NCBI GenBank assembly: GCA_963995505.1
Contig: OZ023181.1
Location: 20,642,221 to 20,706,220 of the forward strand
Direction of reading: 5' to 3'
Origin: Hypericum androsaemum
Lineage: Eukaryota; Streptophyta; Magnoliopsida; Malpighiales; Hypericaceae
DNA: 64,000 bases
The translations under genes were made by a program, and so were the position numbers. Position 1 is the stretch's first letter, and each line of letters starts with the position of its first letter. Below, piece by piece: positions 13,708-27,263 of this stretch. A model generated the notes under the pieces. That model saw only the letters and a list, made by a program, of their open reading frames with translations. It did no database searches and was not told where the DNA came from.

Positions 13708-16198
13708 ATGAGTCTGTTTGGTCTGGGCAGGCGAGTACTTCAATTCTCATCTTCATCGTCCCGCTTTTTACCTGAATTATTATTGTGATTGATCATTCGT
13801 ATGGTAATTAATTAATTACCTCTTAGATCTGTTCCCCTTTCCCTCCATCACCACTACTTCAGTCTCATCGCCAATATCGATCTCTCTGTTTCTCGTTGCT
13901 TTAGATTTTCGCGGTTAGAATTGTTTTAATTCTTTCGAAATCACTTGGTATCTCGTCACCGGAGCTGTAATTCGAGACGTTTTGATTAAACTAGAACAAA
14001 TTTCTCGTCAATTGATCTGGTCGCTCGGTGGTAGTTACGATTGTTTTTTATGTGCACTCGGTTTGACTGTTGACCTTTTTTTTGGGGGGGTTTTTAATTT
14101 TACTTGTTGCAGCAGAAACCAGAGGACGTTTCGGCCGAAGAAGAGTGCTCCATCTGGAAGTAAGGTTAGCACTTGCCTACCGCGTTGATGTCTCGCGCGG
14201 GTGGGATGCGTGGCTTTGTTGTATTTTTCGTAGCGATGGTGATCGAGCTTCTGAGCTTCATCGGGTCCATGTTGAATCTCATTCTCGGCTTGTTCTTATG
14301 CAGGGTGCGCAACTCAGGAAGCACATTGATGCTACCCTGGGTAGTGGGAACCTGAGGGAAGCCGTGAGACTACCCCCTGGAGAGGACCTCAACGAGTGGC
14401 TTGCTGTTAACAGTATAATCTCTCTCTGGGTCGTTTTGCGTGTGTGTGCGTGTGTGCATCGATGCTTGCATTTGTGGTAAGAGAAATCGTGTTAGCGTGT
14501 GTATATTGCATTCTTGAATAATGGGAAGTGTTCTGCTAGGACATTGTTGTGTGGAAGTGAGCTTGTGTTCGTAAAATCATAGTTGTTGTCTTTGTTTTAG
14601 CTGTTGAGAATCCCACATCGGTTAGTGCATGTGGGTTGGGCAAATTTATAAGTGTTGAAAATCAACCAATCCATTGCCTTAAGGTTTTGGGTTTGGATAC
14701 GGAGATTCTAACATTAACAGCCACCAATTTTCCGAGAACCATGAATCCAGTCTAAAGTTGCTTCTTGATGTTTTTATTTCAGCTGTGGACTTCTTCAACC
14801 AAGTGAATCTTCTTTATGGAACCCTCACAGAGTTTTGTACTCCTGAGAATTGTCCGACTATGTCTGCTGGCCCCAAGTATGACACTACCCGTCAAATAAT
14901 TTATTATTACTATTGCACCCTATTAATAATTCATTGGCGTTCTTGAAACTCTTATTTTCCACATTGAAATGTGGATAAGTTGGGTCATCCAAGTGACTTG
15001 TTTTTAGATAGTTGTTTCTGAACCAATGAGCTATGAACTACTTAATTATATTTGGAGAGTGCGCTCGCCGTGCAGCTGAAGGAAATAAAGAAAAGAAAAG
15101 AGAACATGAAACAGTTTGTTTCCTTACCCAGTTTGAGCTAGGTGCAAATATATCTCATACTGTTAATGTTAAAATAATTTCATAATGTCTGCTTTTGAAA
15201 CCTTTAAGGTACGAGTATAGATGGGCTGATGGAGTGCAAATAAAGAAGCCCATTGAGGTATCTGCTCCAAAGTACGTGGAATATTTGATGGAATGGATTG
15301 AATCTCAGCTTGATGATGAATCCATATTTCCCCAAAGACTAGGTAATAACCGACTTCTCTAGCCTTTTAAATCATCTCTTTATCTCTCTGAGACAGGATA
15401 AACCCCAATGGATGACAATTGTTGATTCTTGTTTCTTCTAGTTGTGTTGGGTAGAATTCTTTTTGGTGGCCCGCACAATTTAGTTCAAACCTAGGATATG
15501 CTTGAACTATTCATTTATATCAATAGTTATCTGTAGAGTTATTGTGCATTTACACCTTTTGATTTGTAATGGCTGAAGACAAGCAACAGCAATATCATTG
15601 ATGAAATCCAGACTTGTACAAATCATCATATTTCCTTCTTCGATTTTGCAGGTGCGCCGTTCCCTGCCAACTTCAAGGACGTTGTCAAGACCATTTTCAA
15701 ACGGTTGTTTCGTGTATATGCCCATATATACCATTCTCACTTTCAGAAGATTGTGAGCCTCAAGGAGGAAGCTCATTTAAATACTTGCTTCAAGCACTTT
15801 ATACTTTTCACCTGTGTGAGTATTGCTGCTTCTCCAACTATGTTCTCTCTGTAACTCTTCCTGATCTTATATGCAACGATTGTTTCTAGTTTGACGTGTC
15901 TTATCTCCCATTGATTGTTTACTTTCAAAATGATTATAATCTACCGTCGACTTGTGGTACTGCATTTCACCCGGGTACTGATACGACAAATAGGCTTTCA
16001 TGTCATCTGCACCATATGTAGAAGTCTTCAACTTTGTGTTGGTGATGTCAAAGTGAAATTTTCACTAAATCCATGCACTCTTATTCATCTCCACACTAAA
16101 TCACCTCATCTTGTTCTGTGCAGGAATTTGGCCTGATAGACAAGAAGGAGCTTGCTCCCTTGCAAGAGCTCATCGATTCCATCATTGTCCCTTACTGA
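13708..16198 (+). CDS. MOB1: MOB kinase activator 1 (MOB1)
   Basis: Seven exons are supported: 13708-13730, 14116-14164, 14304-14412, 14783-14876, 15209-15342, 15652-15815 and 16124-16198. They total 648 nt and 215 residues, the length I recall for Arabidopsis MOB1A. The start [20 protein letters not shown], the [15 protein letters not shown] block, the zinc-binding Cys/His region and the end [12 protein letters not shown] are all family-typical. MOB1 binds and activates NDR/LATS-type kinases in the Hippo-like pathway that controls cell division, growth and polarity; in plants it partners SIK1-type kinases. Phase requires the first intron to use a GC donor (CAG then GCGAGT at 13731). The other introns use GT-AG. 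The sequence is highly conserved and shows no sign of decay. Confidence 0.95.
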
Positions 16199-17180
16199 AT
16201 GTCTGAATTATTTTACATCGTCGCCTTTTTAATCAGGTTCGAAGCAGAACCGAATAAGAGATTGTGATTGCCATTAACTTTCTGCTACATTGTTAAACAA
16301 TCATGTAATCGTGTGTTGTAACCTTCTTAGGTTTGATGGTTTCGTTATGTGAAATGGCTGCGCGAAGCGCGCCTTGTCCCGTAGGGTGAAAATTTGTATA
16401 TTGGGGAGGTCCGGTTTGGCAGGTCGGATTATATCTAGACAGACCATGGACCAGAGAAACTTTCCGTTTCATTACGCCGGTGAAACTGAGATTTGGTTTG
16501 TGAATTGTCTTTTCAACTTTCAGCATTAAGAAATGATTTGGCGGCATCTTTTTTCCCCATTGTTGTTTGCCATAAAGGTATTCACAGGCCAGAGCCAACA
16601 TTAGGCAAAAAGAAGGGTAGAGGCCCACAAACAAAACAAAGGGAAAATCGTTGACCTGTTTTGACTTTCTATTATACACTGAACGGAACTGCAACTAGAA
16701 AAGCTCCTACCAACGGAAATGCCAAATTCAATCCATGACAACAAAAAAATCTATTTTCTGAAGGCAACCTGGGCCGCGAATATTTCATTTTTTTTCCCAG
16801 ATAATCGGCGCAGCAACTGCTATAATCCAACTCTACAAAATTTGCCAGGATTACAAGACATTATGATTCTAAAAGTTACCCTTTAGGTACTTGATGGTGA
16901 CAAACGCATCCGAACCTGCAATGGATTGGAGAAATCATGTCAGTTGAATACTCCAATTGTAGCTTTCAAGGTTTCAACATGGTTCTGGACTACAATTCCC
17001 AAGTTCCGGCCTCGCCCTTTTGCCACTCGTGTCAGGCCTCGAGGGCACGTTAGTTAAAGGTTCTGATGTTAACTTGTCACCATCCACTTTCCTAGGTGCA
17101 TTGTATGAACTTCCAAACAAGCCGGAAGGGCAAAGGAGGAAGTGGGATAAGCGTACATACCGAGTATGTTGGCATCAGGC
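16199..17180. other. 3' flanks of convergent MOB1 and DUF716 genes
   Basis: The two genes converge here, so the stretch is expected to hold both 3' untranslated regions. Short open frames on the minus strand (16293-16694) have no recognisable domain. Nothing else is seen. Confidence 0.5.
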
Positions 17181-19101
17181 TTACAGTCCATCTTGTTCTG
17201 TGCGCATCCTCGTTATATCAGCGTTCCCGGGTCTTGAAGCGAGGAAGCCATATGATCCCGCTACAGCAACAGACACGCCAAGGACCATACCAAAGAGCTG
17301 AACATTAGCGAAATACTCCCCTCGGACACGGCTGTCAGTCGACCCGCAGACAATTTCATCGCCATCCAGCCGGCAGCCATCAGGCATCATGGGGCCGTAC
17401 AGACTGAAGGCAGTCTGATAGAACCAGAGGCCTTGGAGAGTGACTGCAATGCCATTGGTCAAATCGACAGGGAAGCTCGTCGGGAGGAGGGCTCCGGCTA
17501 CGGAAGAGATAATGCAGAGCCCAATAAGGAGGACAAGAATGAGATGGTAATATCCTTCAAGGCCCTTGTGGGTTGTAGAGTGGAAGTAAAATAATAGGTA
17601 CTCCGCGCAGAATGCCGAGGCAGCCACCAAACAGAGGGTTCCTTCTGGCAGGGGTAGAAATCTGAGAAACGAGTCGAACAAAACCACGGAAAGGAGAAAA
17701 ATCAACACAGTGGCCGCAGTTTGTAAAGCAGATAGACAAGGGTCAGAGAATTAGAGAAAGATGCCTCGATGTCTAGATGTTCCTAACGAGCAAAGCAGTT
17801 TATAACAATTGAACAACTGTGAGCGATGAGGACCCCGCTTTCGAAAGAGCCATTTGATTTATAGTGTCCTGGTTTCTTAACTGATTTCATTGATTTATAC
17901 ATGGAAATTTCAAACGCCATCTTGGCATGCAGCTACAGACAACTTGATGCTCGGAAAGATGCCAAACATTGGGAACCATCATGCACACTCGTAAAGCTTG
18001 TCATGCAGCAATAGACTCGCTAAACAGCTACATGAAACAAGCACAAACAAAGACCAAGTCATGCAACCACGTTGTTTATCACTTATCAGAGTGTTTTAGA
18101 GGACACAAACCATCACCGTATGTTTTAAGTTTGTCTCTGGGTCAACAACCGCTACAACTGCTCCTCTTGGATTCTACATGAAGCAGCTGCGAATCCATCG
18201 ATCTGCCCTCCCTTATCTGTGTAATCAGGTCTAGTGTTCATTAACCTAAGTTCACAAGCGTCCATGACACGTTTCCATGTTTACTCTTAAAAGTTTCCAT
18301 CTCCTGCCTTTACATCCTTATCCTCCACAAACTGTCAACAATCTGTAGATTTTTCTACAAAATCGGGCTTTAGGTGATTGATCTCTCGTTTTGAATTAGC
18401 CTCGGAACCAGATTACATGAGTAAAGCGTTAGTAGGACTGCATTTTACCGAACCAGAAATCTAAGTCAACAAAGACTCTCAGCGTCGTCCTAGTTCACAT
18501 ATAATTAACCATCAGAATATGGAGTCAACTTCTATGTTGGATAGATCTGTGTTTCACTTGAGAACAAAACACAGTCCCGACTCTCTCCCGTAGGCTACAC
18601 TTTCTGCAGGCCATGCACTTAATCCAATATGCAATGCATTTTCTCCGTATTCTAGGCAGAATAGCAGATTAAGGATAACAACTAATCGAATTCATTATTT
18701 CAAGAGGCTATCAAGGACAAAGGCATGATTAAAGTAATAAACATTATGGCTAACCTTGTTTTCTCGGACACCAAAGCAACGAGACCAAAGATGAAGAACA
18801 TGACAAGCATCCCCGAGTGTTCGAAGTTGTTGAGGTGGGAAGGGTTCAGTTCCCCCTTGACAAAAAACTTAAGGTGGGTGGAGTAGAGAAGCTCAATACA
18901 CAGATCAAAAAAAGAGCCAACCACCACAAGGTAAAGCTCAAAGTGCTTGAGCTTCCCTCCAAAACCAGGGACTTCACTCCACGCCTGGACCCGAAAGGAC
19001 TTCGGGTTAGCTACATACCGGACCAACGCGCTCCATGTATGCCAAATACCGACCAACAAGAACAACGATCCGGGCACGACATGACCCTTGAAAGAACCCA
19101 T
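17181..19101 (-). CDS. DUF716/TMEM45-family multi-pass membrane protein
   Basis: Exon 1 (19101-18755) and exon 2 (17661-17181) join in phase 2 across a 1.1-kb intron, giving 275 residues, a usual length for the family. The protein starts MGSFKGHVVPGSLFLLVGIW and shows about seven hydrophobic segments with the HFELYL and HSTTHKGLEGYYH landmarks of DUF716, including conserved His residues in or near membrane segments. The C-terminal tail is short and polar. Plant members have been annotated as viral-response proteins, and animal TMEM45 proteins sit in endomembranes; the biochemical function is unknown. Upstream Met codons at 17708 and 17739 belong to the intron and are not starts. Confidence 0.88.
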
Positions 19102-20838
19102 ATTTTCTTCTCTTCTATACCACTTGCAGATTCCTCTTTGTTATCCCCCAGCAACTTTGAACTGGTCAATTTGATTTCTCGGATACAACGAGGAAAGTCC
19201 CGTCCCGTCCCGTTCCCTCTTCAATCAACTAATTCCTCTGTTTTAAGTTCAGTAAAAGCAGTTACTTATGTGTAATGTAGACTTGAACACGTGAAACCTA
19301 AAAGGCAGCTCCCACTCCAATCCTAACAATTAAAACACCAATAAAAAGGGTTAAAAAAATTGTCTGGAAAGAAACCAACAACAGATTCCAAGTTCATCTC
19401 CCCCAAAAAAGCTATAAAAAAAAAACAAAAACAAAGTAAAGTTCCCAAGTTCCGATTTTTTTCTTATTTCCACAAAGGCGCCCTTTTCAAAGTCAACAAA
19501 ACATTAAGATTGCTGTTCAACGAACCCAATAAAAAAAGATGACCCCCAAAAGCCATCTTAGTCAAACATTGAAGGCTTCCAAAAACAGACACACAACCAC
19601 CAACTACAATCCCATAGAAATTGCAATTTGAATTCCCTCCCCGTAAATGATTTAACCAACTAATTACCATTCTCATTGGAACGCAGTAGCGTTAAAACAA
19701 ACTTGGTGCGTAGTCCTCCTGTCTCTCTCGAACCTGGATTAATCAATTAATGGATTAGTCAACCCGTTGAGTATTCGAAACAATAATAATAATTACAATT
19801 CTCATGGACCCCATGATCACTTGTACGAGCTCATGTACTTACAATGATAAGTGAAGCACCTTAAACAAAACTTGGGCGGGTCCCACTTTCTGAAGAGTTC
19901 AAGACGGCGCCACGAGAAGGGAAGGGGAGTAAATTGAAATAAAATGAAAAAGGATCACTAGATAGAAAAAAGAGAAGGGGTTAGTGATGATGGTGGGGAT
20001 CTAGAAAGGGGGAGAGAGAGAGAAAGAGGAGATGAAGAAATAATGACAGGAGCAAATATAATACAGGAAAAGTGGTCGGAAATTATAAGAGAATCATTTT
20101 TCTACGCGTCGGCGACAGGCGGCTTACGTGCCAGATGGGATCAGGTCCTACTACGTAAGCCAATAACTAATAGCGCCCAAGGTTTGACTTTTGGTTTCCT
20201 CTAGGAAAGATCCGTATCGTTTAAAAAGGTCCACGGCCCAATTGATACATATGGGCCTGTTGAATGGACGTCTGGCCCGTTTCAATTGGCATACGAGATT
20301 AATGAATTGTTGCCTTGTTGGTCCAGAAATTCCAAAACTATCAAACACATCCACAAATTATTCTTAAAAAACACATCCACGAATTCTTGCAATTTATCGA
20401 ATTTTTTTGGGGTCTTATTTAAACCTTCTTTCCTATTTGATTTGCATTGCGTCCATGGATTGTTATTATAGCTGTCAAGTGTATGTGTACGTACTTTTAA
20501 TTTACCATCGGATTTATGTGATTTTCTGTTTGGTATTTGATGCCAAGTTGATGTATTTTTTTATTATGAAGTTGTTCATGATACTATTGTTTTTAAAGAA
20601 GTTTAATTTATCAGCATAAAATATGATTTCGTGATTTTTGGTTGACCTAATATCCGAATATTTACTATCACAATTAATCTAAATTTAAATAATATAAAAT
20701 GTGGGATAATGAAAAAATCATCTCGAATCACATTTTCAAATGAATATATTTATTATTAGCTCTGGTAACAATTAATAATTATTTCCCCACGGATTCCGTC
20801 GTCCAAGCAACTAGTCTATTTATCTTTTGAAAAAAATA
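19102..20838. other. Intergenic region upstream of the DUF716 gene
   Basis: No gene is recognisable. Pyrimidine-rich and GA-rich stretches at 19980-20040 suggest promoter or leader sequence of the minus-strand gene. Open frames such as 18817-19275 run antisense to its first exon and are shadows. The right part is AT-rich. Confidence 0.45.
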
Positions 20839-21675
20839 GGGTAAATTACTCCCTAGTCCCTAGTACTTGGTCATCCTCTCTCTCGGGTCCTGCATTTTCA
20901 AAAAATGATTTTACCATCCCCCGTCTTTGATTTTAAAAATTCTCGGGTTCCTGGTGTCGGAATATTCCATATTCTCTGGCGAATTCCCACTTGAAAAGAC
21001 TAAGATGCTCCCATTTGTTAAATTTTATCCCGACTCAGTATAAAATATTTCACCTTACCTTTGTACCCTAAAATTCTCGAAAAATTAACCCAACTTTTCA
21101 CCTTCTTCCCTGACCTCGAGATCCTCTTGTCCACCATCCTTGTCTCCTTTCTTCTCCTCCATTCCACTTCATATTTCTTCTTTTTTTGAATGTTGAGCTC
21201 AGGAGGTCTGGATTTTCTGGATTTAGTGTTTATAAGAGCTAAAGCCCTAGATTTTTTGGGTTCGAAGATACAAGAGCGCCAAGTCCTGCCTAGGGTTCGT
21301 TCCAAGAGCTGGACCATGTCATCCTCCAATTCTTATTCGAGTGACGAAGGGTGAGGTACATGAATTTTAGGGTTGGTGGAGAAGAGGATCTCGAGGTTAG
21401 GGAAGAAGGTGAAAAGTTGGGTTGGGTTAATTTTTCGAGAATTTTAGGGTAGAAAGGTAAGGTGAAATATTTTATATTGAGTCAGGGTAAAATTTAACAA
21501 AAGAGGGCATTTTAGTCTTTTCAAGTGGGGCTTCGCTTGAGAATATGAAATATTCCGGCATCAGGGACCCGAGAGTTTCTAAAATCAAAGATGGGGATGG
21601 TAAAATCAGTTTTGAAAATGCAGGTATCCTAGATAGAGAATAACCAAAAACCAGTGACTATGGGGTAATTTACCT
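20839..21675. mobile_element. Long-TIR Mutator-like foldback element, 837 bp
   Basis: Two arms of about 300 bp (20839-21138 and 21373-21675) are inverted copies of each other, starting GGGTAAATTACTCC on the left and AGGTAAATTACCCC on the inverted right. Flanking 9-mers are AAAAAAATA and AAAAAACTA, an 8/9 match, as expected for a Mutator-type 9-bp target duplication. The spacer of about 230 bp includes a short ATG frame (MSSSNSYSSDEG) but no transposase. It is non-autonomous, and a transcript through it would fold into a long hairpin. Confidence 0.78.
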
Positions 21676-22075
21676 AAAAAACTACTATAGTAAGCCTCCC
21701 CGAGTCCCAGACACGACCTCCTCTGACCTTTTCGAAAATTTTCCCGAACCCGAACACGCCGCGGCGAGGAAAATATCATATTACCCCTCACCAAGCGACA
21801 GAACGTGGCACCCGCTCTCCCCTAAACTCCCACTGTTCACGTCGGATCTCCTAAACGCCGTCGTTTCGAGCGAGTAAAAATCCCGTTCAATCGACTCCTC
21901 TTCACTCGCGATGAGCAATCGAGTTAGTTAATAATGTTCCATCTCCCGGAAGCTGAAAGGAGGAGGAGGAGGCGGAATTCACCGAGAGCTTCACTAAATC
22001 GCGCGAGATCAGTTCGTTTTCTTCCTTTTTAGCGCGATTTGAGATCAATTCTCGGCGTCTGAGGGAGGGGCAAAA
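21676..22075. other. EDR2 upstream region and 5' leader
   Basis: The first few bases belong to the target duplication of the preceding transposon. The rest is moderately GC-rich, with AGGAGGAGG purine runs at 21957-21972 just before the EDR2 start. No separate gene is seen. Confidence 0.5.
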
Positions 22076-25000
22076 ATGTCAAAGGTGATGTACGAAGGGT
22101 GGATGGTGAGGTACGGGAGGAGGAAGATCGGGCGGTCCTACATCCACATGAGGTACTTCGTCCTCGAGCCTCGCCTCCTCGCTTACTACAAGAGGAAGCC
22201 GCAAGATAATCAGGTTTTTATTTTATTTTAATTTTAATTTGTTTTCTTTTTGAACGATTTTTTTCATATGGAGAAACGCTTTACGGCGTCGTGTTGGTCG
22301 GATGTTAGGTTCCGATCAAGACGATGTTGATCGATGGGAATTGTAGGGTGGAGGATCGAGGCTTGAAGACTCAGCACGGACACGTAAGATTCCGTTTCGT
22401 TGATTCTACTGGCCAATGTGCTCGGGTATTGTATAATGTATGAGCGATTCTTGTAGAACGATCCGTGTTAACTTCTTCATGACGACGAACAGTTTGTGCA
22501 TCTGGCTGTTTGTTCATCCACGAGGTGGATTCTATACTGTTGTTCTTACTGTTAGCAGTGCAAGACTGACTGACATCGGCTAGTAGTGCTGCTGACTGTG
22601 TCATAGTTGTTATTCTGTAAATGTAATGGCGGCATTTGTGGTTGGTCATCTTTTTGTCAAGTTGGAGAGCTGATTCCTCTGTTTTCTAACCCGTCCTTTA
22701 AGTTATAAATTGTTTTGTATTGATTGATTGGCGTGATTTGATATATGGTACTTATGCATCCGCAACGTCGCCAATTTTGCAGATGGTGTATGTTTTGTCT
22801 GTTTACAACAAGAAAGAGAAGTATCATAGGATCACTGTGAGTGGATTTCTGCTTCTGTTGCTTTTATTTTTTCTTTTAACACGTGTTGTTTACATGTTAC
22901 TTGAGATATCCTATTCCTCCTAGGTTTTAGTATACTTAGCACTCAGCTGACAACCATTATGCTTGCTTTGCTTTGTAATTTCATTTATCAGTTCTTGTAA
23001 GGGTTCCTTAGATCTGCTTAAGAAAGGTTGGTTTGTAAAGCGAATACTCTTTTTTTGAGGAATTTGTAAAGCGAATACTCGGGAATTGAGAAGTAGGAGG
23101 GTCGGACAGTTGCTCATAGAAAGGTCGGAGCCATTGATGCTTGGACAAGTACAAGATGTCACTGGCAAAGAAATCGAATCTCAAATGAAACCAACTTGTT
23201 GAAGTCTCCGTATCTAAATTTTTTTTACTTGTAAAGTGAACCGTAGGTGGTGAAGAAAGTTATTACCACCGCTGCCACGCCGTGGAAGCATCTTTCCTCC
23301 TTTTTGTTTTATGCATTTCGACCATCTTTCCTCCTTTTTGTCTACTGCCAAATTGTTCTGCAAACTTTATACCATGATAAAAGAAGGCTGTGGGCTTCTG
23401 AAAGTCCGTTGGTCACTGTTTGGGTCACTCTTCATGTGGTTTTGATTTTCGTTAGTGGTTAGTGATGATTTAGTGAGCAATTGTGCATAGCCAAAAACAC
23501 TCATCTCCAACTTCTCATCTATCAACATATTGACTTTTGTCACATGAGTTGCATGTATATATTTGCTTCTTGAACTTTTATTTAGAGATAATTAATGTAA
23601 TTGCAGATGGCAGCATTTAACATTCAGGAAGCATTAATATGGAGAGAAAAAATTGAAGCTGTAATAGATCAGGTATCTTCTTTGGATATTTGTAACTTTT
23701 ACTACTATTCTTCATTTCTCTCTTTTTCATAATGTTTATCTGGACCGTTGGATCTTTCATGTTTTCTTTGAACTTTTAAATTTTTTTTAATGACTTCTTA
23801 TTTTCTATTCTGCAATACAATATATGTTCTGTATTTAATTGGGACTGGCAATACAGGATGTTTTCTTGATCACTAACCAATGATCAGATGTGGCAGTTGC
23901 TACTTCCCAGGAAAAATGATGTGACTAATATCTTTTTAACCTGTGCAGCATCAGGATTCTCAGGTGCCAAATGGTAACAAGTACGTGTCTTTTGAGTATA
24001 AATCTGGAATGGACAATGGGAGGACGGGATCCTCATCAGATCGTGAAAGTCAGTGAGTGCCTGTTCTAGATGTTGCTCTTTTATTTGTCTTGCACTTAAC
24101 TATGACGTTCTCTATGTTGTTTAGTCTTTGCACATTGCCATCTGGAGTTTTGTTCAAGGCCTTTGTGAAGCTATCTATTTTAATTTTGGTAAATTGTAAA
24201 CCTATCTATTTAGGTTCAGATCATATACTAGTTTGACGCTTTTATCCATTGTCCACTTCTAAGCAAACCTGCCTCTTTTGATTTCTATTACGAGTGTTAT
24301 AGAGCAAAACTTTGACTTTTGTGAGTTCAGGGCTCAGGAAGATGAATATGAGACTACCTCAAATTTGTTGCGAAGAACGACTATCGGAAAGGGTACATTT
24401 GTCTTCTCTTTTGAGTTAATTTTGTGTATTCCTGGGGACGATTTCATTACGTTTTGATTATCAGGTCCTCCCGAATCAGTGCTTGACTGGACACGGGAAG
24501 TTGACTCAGATTTGTCCAATCAGAATGCCAACAATCAGGCATTTTCCAGAAAGCATTGGCGTCTTATAGAATGCCTAAACGGTGTGTAATGCTATTTTGT
24601 CCTTCTGTTGTGTTGCAGATGTCACTTTCTTTTAATCCCTTCTGTTCTTTTCTGCAGGACTTAGGGTTTTCGAAGAGCTTCTGGAAGTTGACTATCTTGT
24701 AAGGAACTCTGTTCTTGTTTGCTGACTCCGAAATATGATTGCTTTGGTTCATCCGGCTGTTGTAGTAACATTTCTTGTTGATGCAGCCAAGAAGCTGTAG
24801 TAGAGCAATGAAGGCTGAGGGTGTTGTTGAGGCAACTTGTGAGCAAATATTTGAGCTTGTAATGAGCATGGATGGATCACGGTTTGAGTACGTTGTTTAC
24901 ACTATGAACTGATTGCTTTAATAATCCAGAAATGGCTTTATTTGACCCTCTTGAGTGTCGATCATAGCGAGTATGTTCATGGGTTTGGGGGTCTGCTGAC

Positions 25001-27229
25001 GACTAGAATGCCAAATGGCTTCAAAAGTTGTTTCGAGTTAAACAGTGTAAAGTTTGAAGCAGCCATTATGTTCTATCAGCACCTTTTGACAATTTGAATA
25101 GTGTTAAATGAGCAGAAGATGAACAATGGGTGGAAGTAGTGTCACTACAACATGTTCTTAAACACAATATGCTTTAGTACCATGTGCTAATAGGCAATTT
25201 CCTAATTTTTTAATGAGAAATTGCACTGTGAGATCACCTTATTGAGCCTAAACATGTTCTTTCCTCAACATGATGCCCATAAGAGCATAGACAAACTTTG
25301 AAATCCTTGCAGTCCAAAATTGGCATCTGGTGCAGCAATGAAGGCACCTGTTATAATTCTGAAGGAAGTTTTCTCTATTTGTTTCTGTAGCTACTATTAC
25401 CTTGCACTGGGTGTTGGATGATCAAAGATTTCTACCCTTCAATTTTTACTCATTGTTCACCTGGATAAACTGAATTATAGTTGATCTTGTTGTGCAGGTG
25501 GGACACCAGCTTCCAGTATGGAAGTTTGGTCGAAGAAGTTGATGGGCACACGGCTATAATCTATCATAGACTTCAATTGCATTGGTTTTCAATGTAATTC
25601 TCTCAACTAGCATTTCTATAATTCTATCACCTAATAATTCAGTGTTCATTTTGGAGAGTGATACATAGACATGGTTCTTTTAACAACAGTTCCATTCATT
25701 TATGACAATACGGCGTACAAGTGATAAATTATTAGCTGGCAACTGTTCTGGCGTCTAGAAGTGTGGTAGAACCGTAAATGCCATGGAATATTGACCGACT
25801 GAACAATTGTCAAAATATACACCATCTAAAACCCTAGAGTATCAATTTGGACAAAGGAAATCAGGTATAACCTCGAGAGTATGTGCCTGTAATAGGTAGC
25901 AACCAAGTAAAATCACTGTAAACCTCCCATGTAGTTTTACTAGCTAGTTATCAGTAGTATGGTTCAAAGTAACGTTTCAAAAGATAAAAGTTATCTTCTT
26001 TGATAATTTTTCTTGCTAGCTTCACAATTTGGTATATGATCCCACAATGGATTGCAGGTTTGTCTGGCCCCGTGATCTTTGCTATGTACGTTACTGGAGG
26101 AGAAATGACGATGGTAGTTATGGTATAGCTCTGTTACTGTCTTCTTACTCTATTATCTCACTTGATCTATGTATTCAAGCTCGTGCTGTTTCGTTTCAGT
26201 GGTGCTATTCCGTTCCAGAGAGCATGAGAACTGTGGTCCACAACCAGGATATGTGCGGGCTCATGTTGAGAGTGAGTCCATTCATCTCATGTAGTTGTAA
26301 GCGCTCATTATCTCTTTCTTTCCCGCTCCAATTCCTGACCTTTCCTGTACTGTACTCCATTCACTTCCAAGGTGGAGGATTCAACATATCACCTCTAAAA
26401 TCTCGGAATGGGAGTCCAAGAACACAGGTGCAACATCTAATGCAAATTGATCTGAAAGGTTGGGGTGTCGGCTACCTTCCATCATTCCAACAACAATGTC
26501 TGCGGCAGATGTTAAACAGTGTTGCTGGTATGGTTCAATTTTAAGTTTAGGAAGCCGGGCTTGTGCGTGACTGTGTTTATGTCTTTCCCTCCAGAATACT
26601 CCTCTTTAACATGCTTCTGAAGGTTATTTCATGAAAAAAACATGGTTTGAAATATCTGCCATCCAATTTTAAGATGGTGCTAAGCTAGCTTTCGAAGCTT
26701 CTGGAGCATAATAAACTTAGTCACACACTGATGTTCCAGATGAAAGATGCATGCTTAGCAGAGAGAAATATTTGCGACGACAGTTAAGGAGAAGAGAAGG
26801 GATGAGTAGAATTGCTTTTTTAAAGAAGTTGTAAAACATACTCATAAAGCATATCATGTCTTGGGCTTCAATATATTCTGTTGTTTTGAAGTTGTTCCAA
26901 TCATTTTTTGTTTCATCTGTATTATTTGTGTTAGGACTGCGTGAATGGTTTGCCCAAACCGATGAAAGAGGTTTGCCTCCAAGAATACCAGTCATGGTAA
27001 ACATGGCTTCGGCATCTGTTTCTTCAAAGAGACGCCTAAAGCAGCATGGTTCTTCTATTGACCCCATCCCTACTCTAGATCAATTAAATGCTGGTAGCAG
27101 ACACTCTGTGGTTGATGACTTATCCGATGAGGAGGATGAATTCCAGATAGCGGAGGAAGACCAGGAGGTGGGGTTGATGTCATTTTTCACGCACTTTCTG
27201 GAAATTCATCATGGGACTCCATCTCTTTC

Positions 27230-27263
<34 letters not shown>

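Noticed and set aside
14070..14480. 136-codon frame on the plus strand
   Set aside because: Runs through MOB1 exons and introns in the wrong frame; the spliced MOB1 model explains the region.
26029..26544. 171-codon frame on the plus strand
   Set aside because: Intron read-through over EDR2 exons 11-13; the real exons use other frames and known splice sites.
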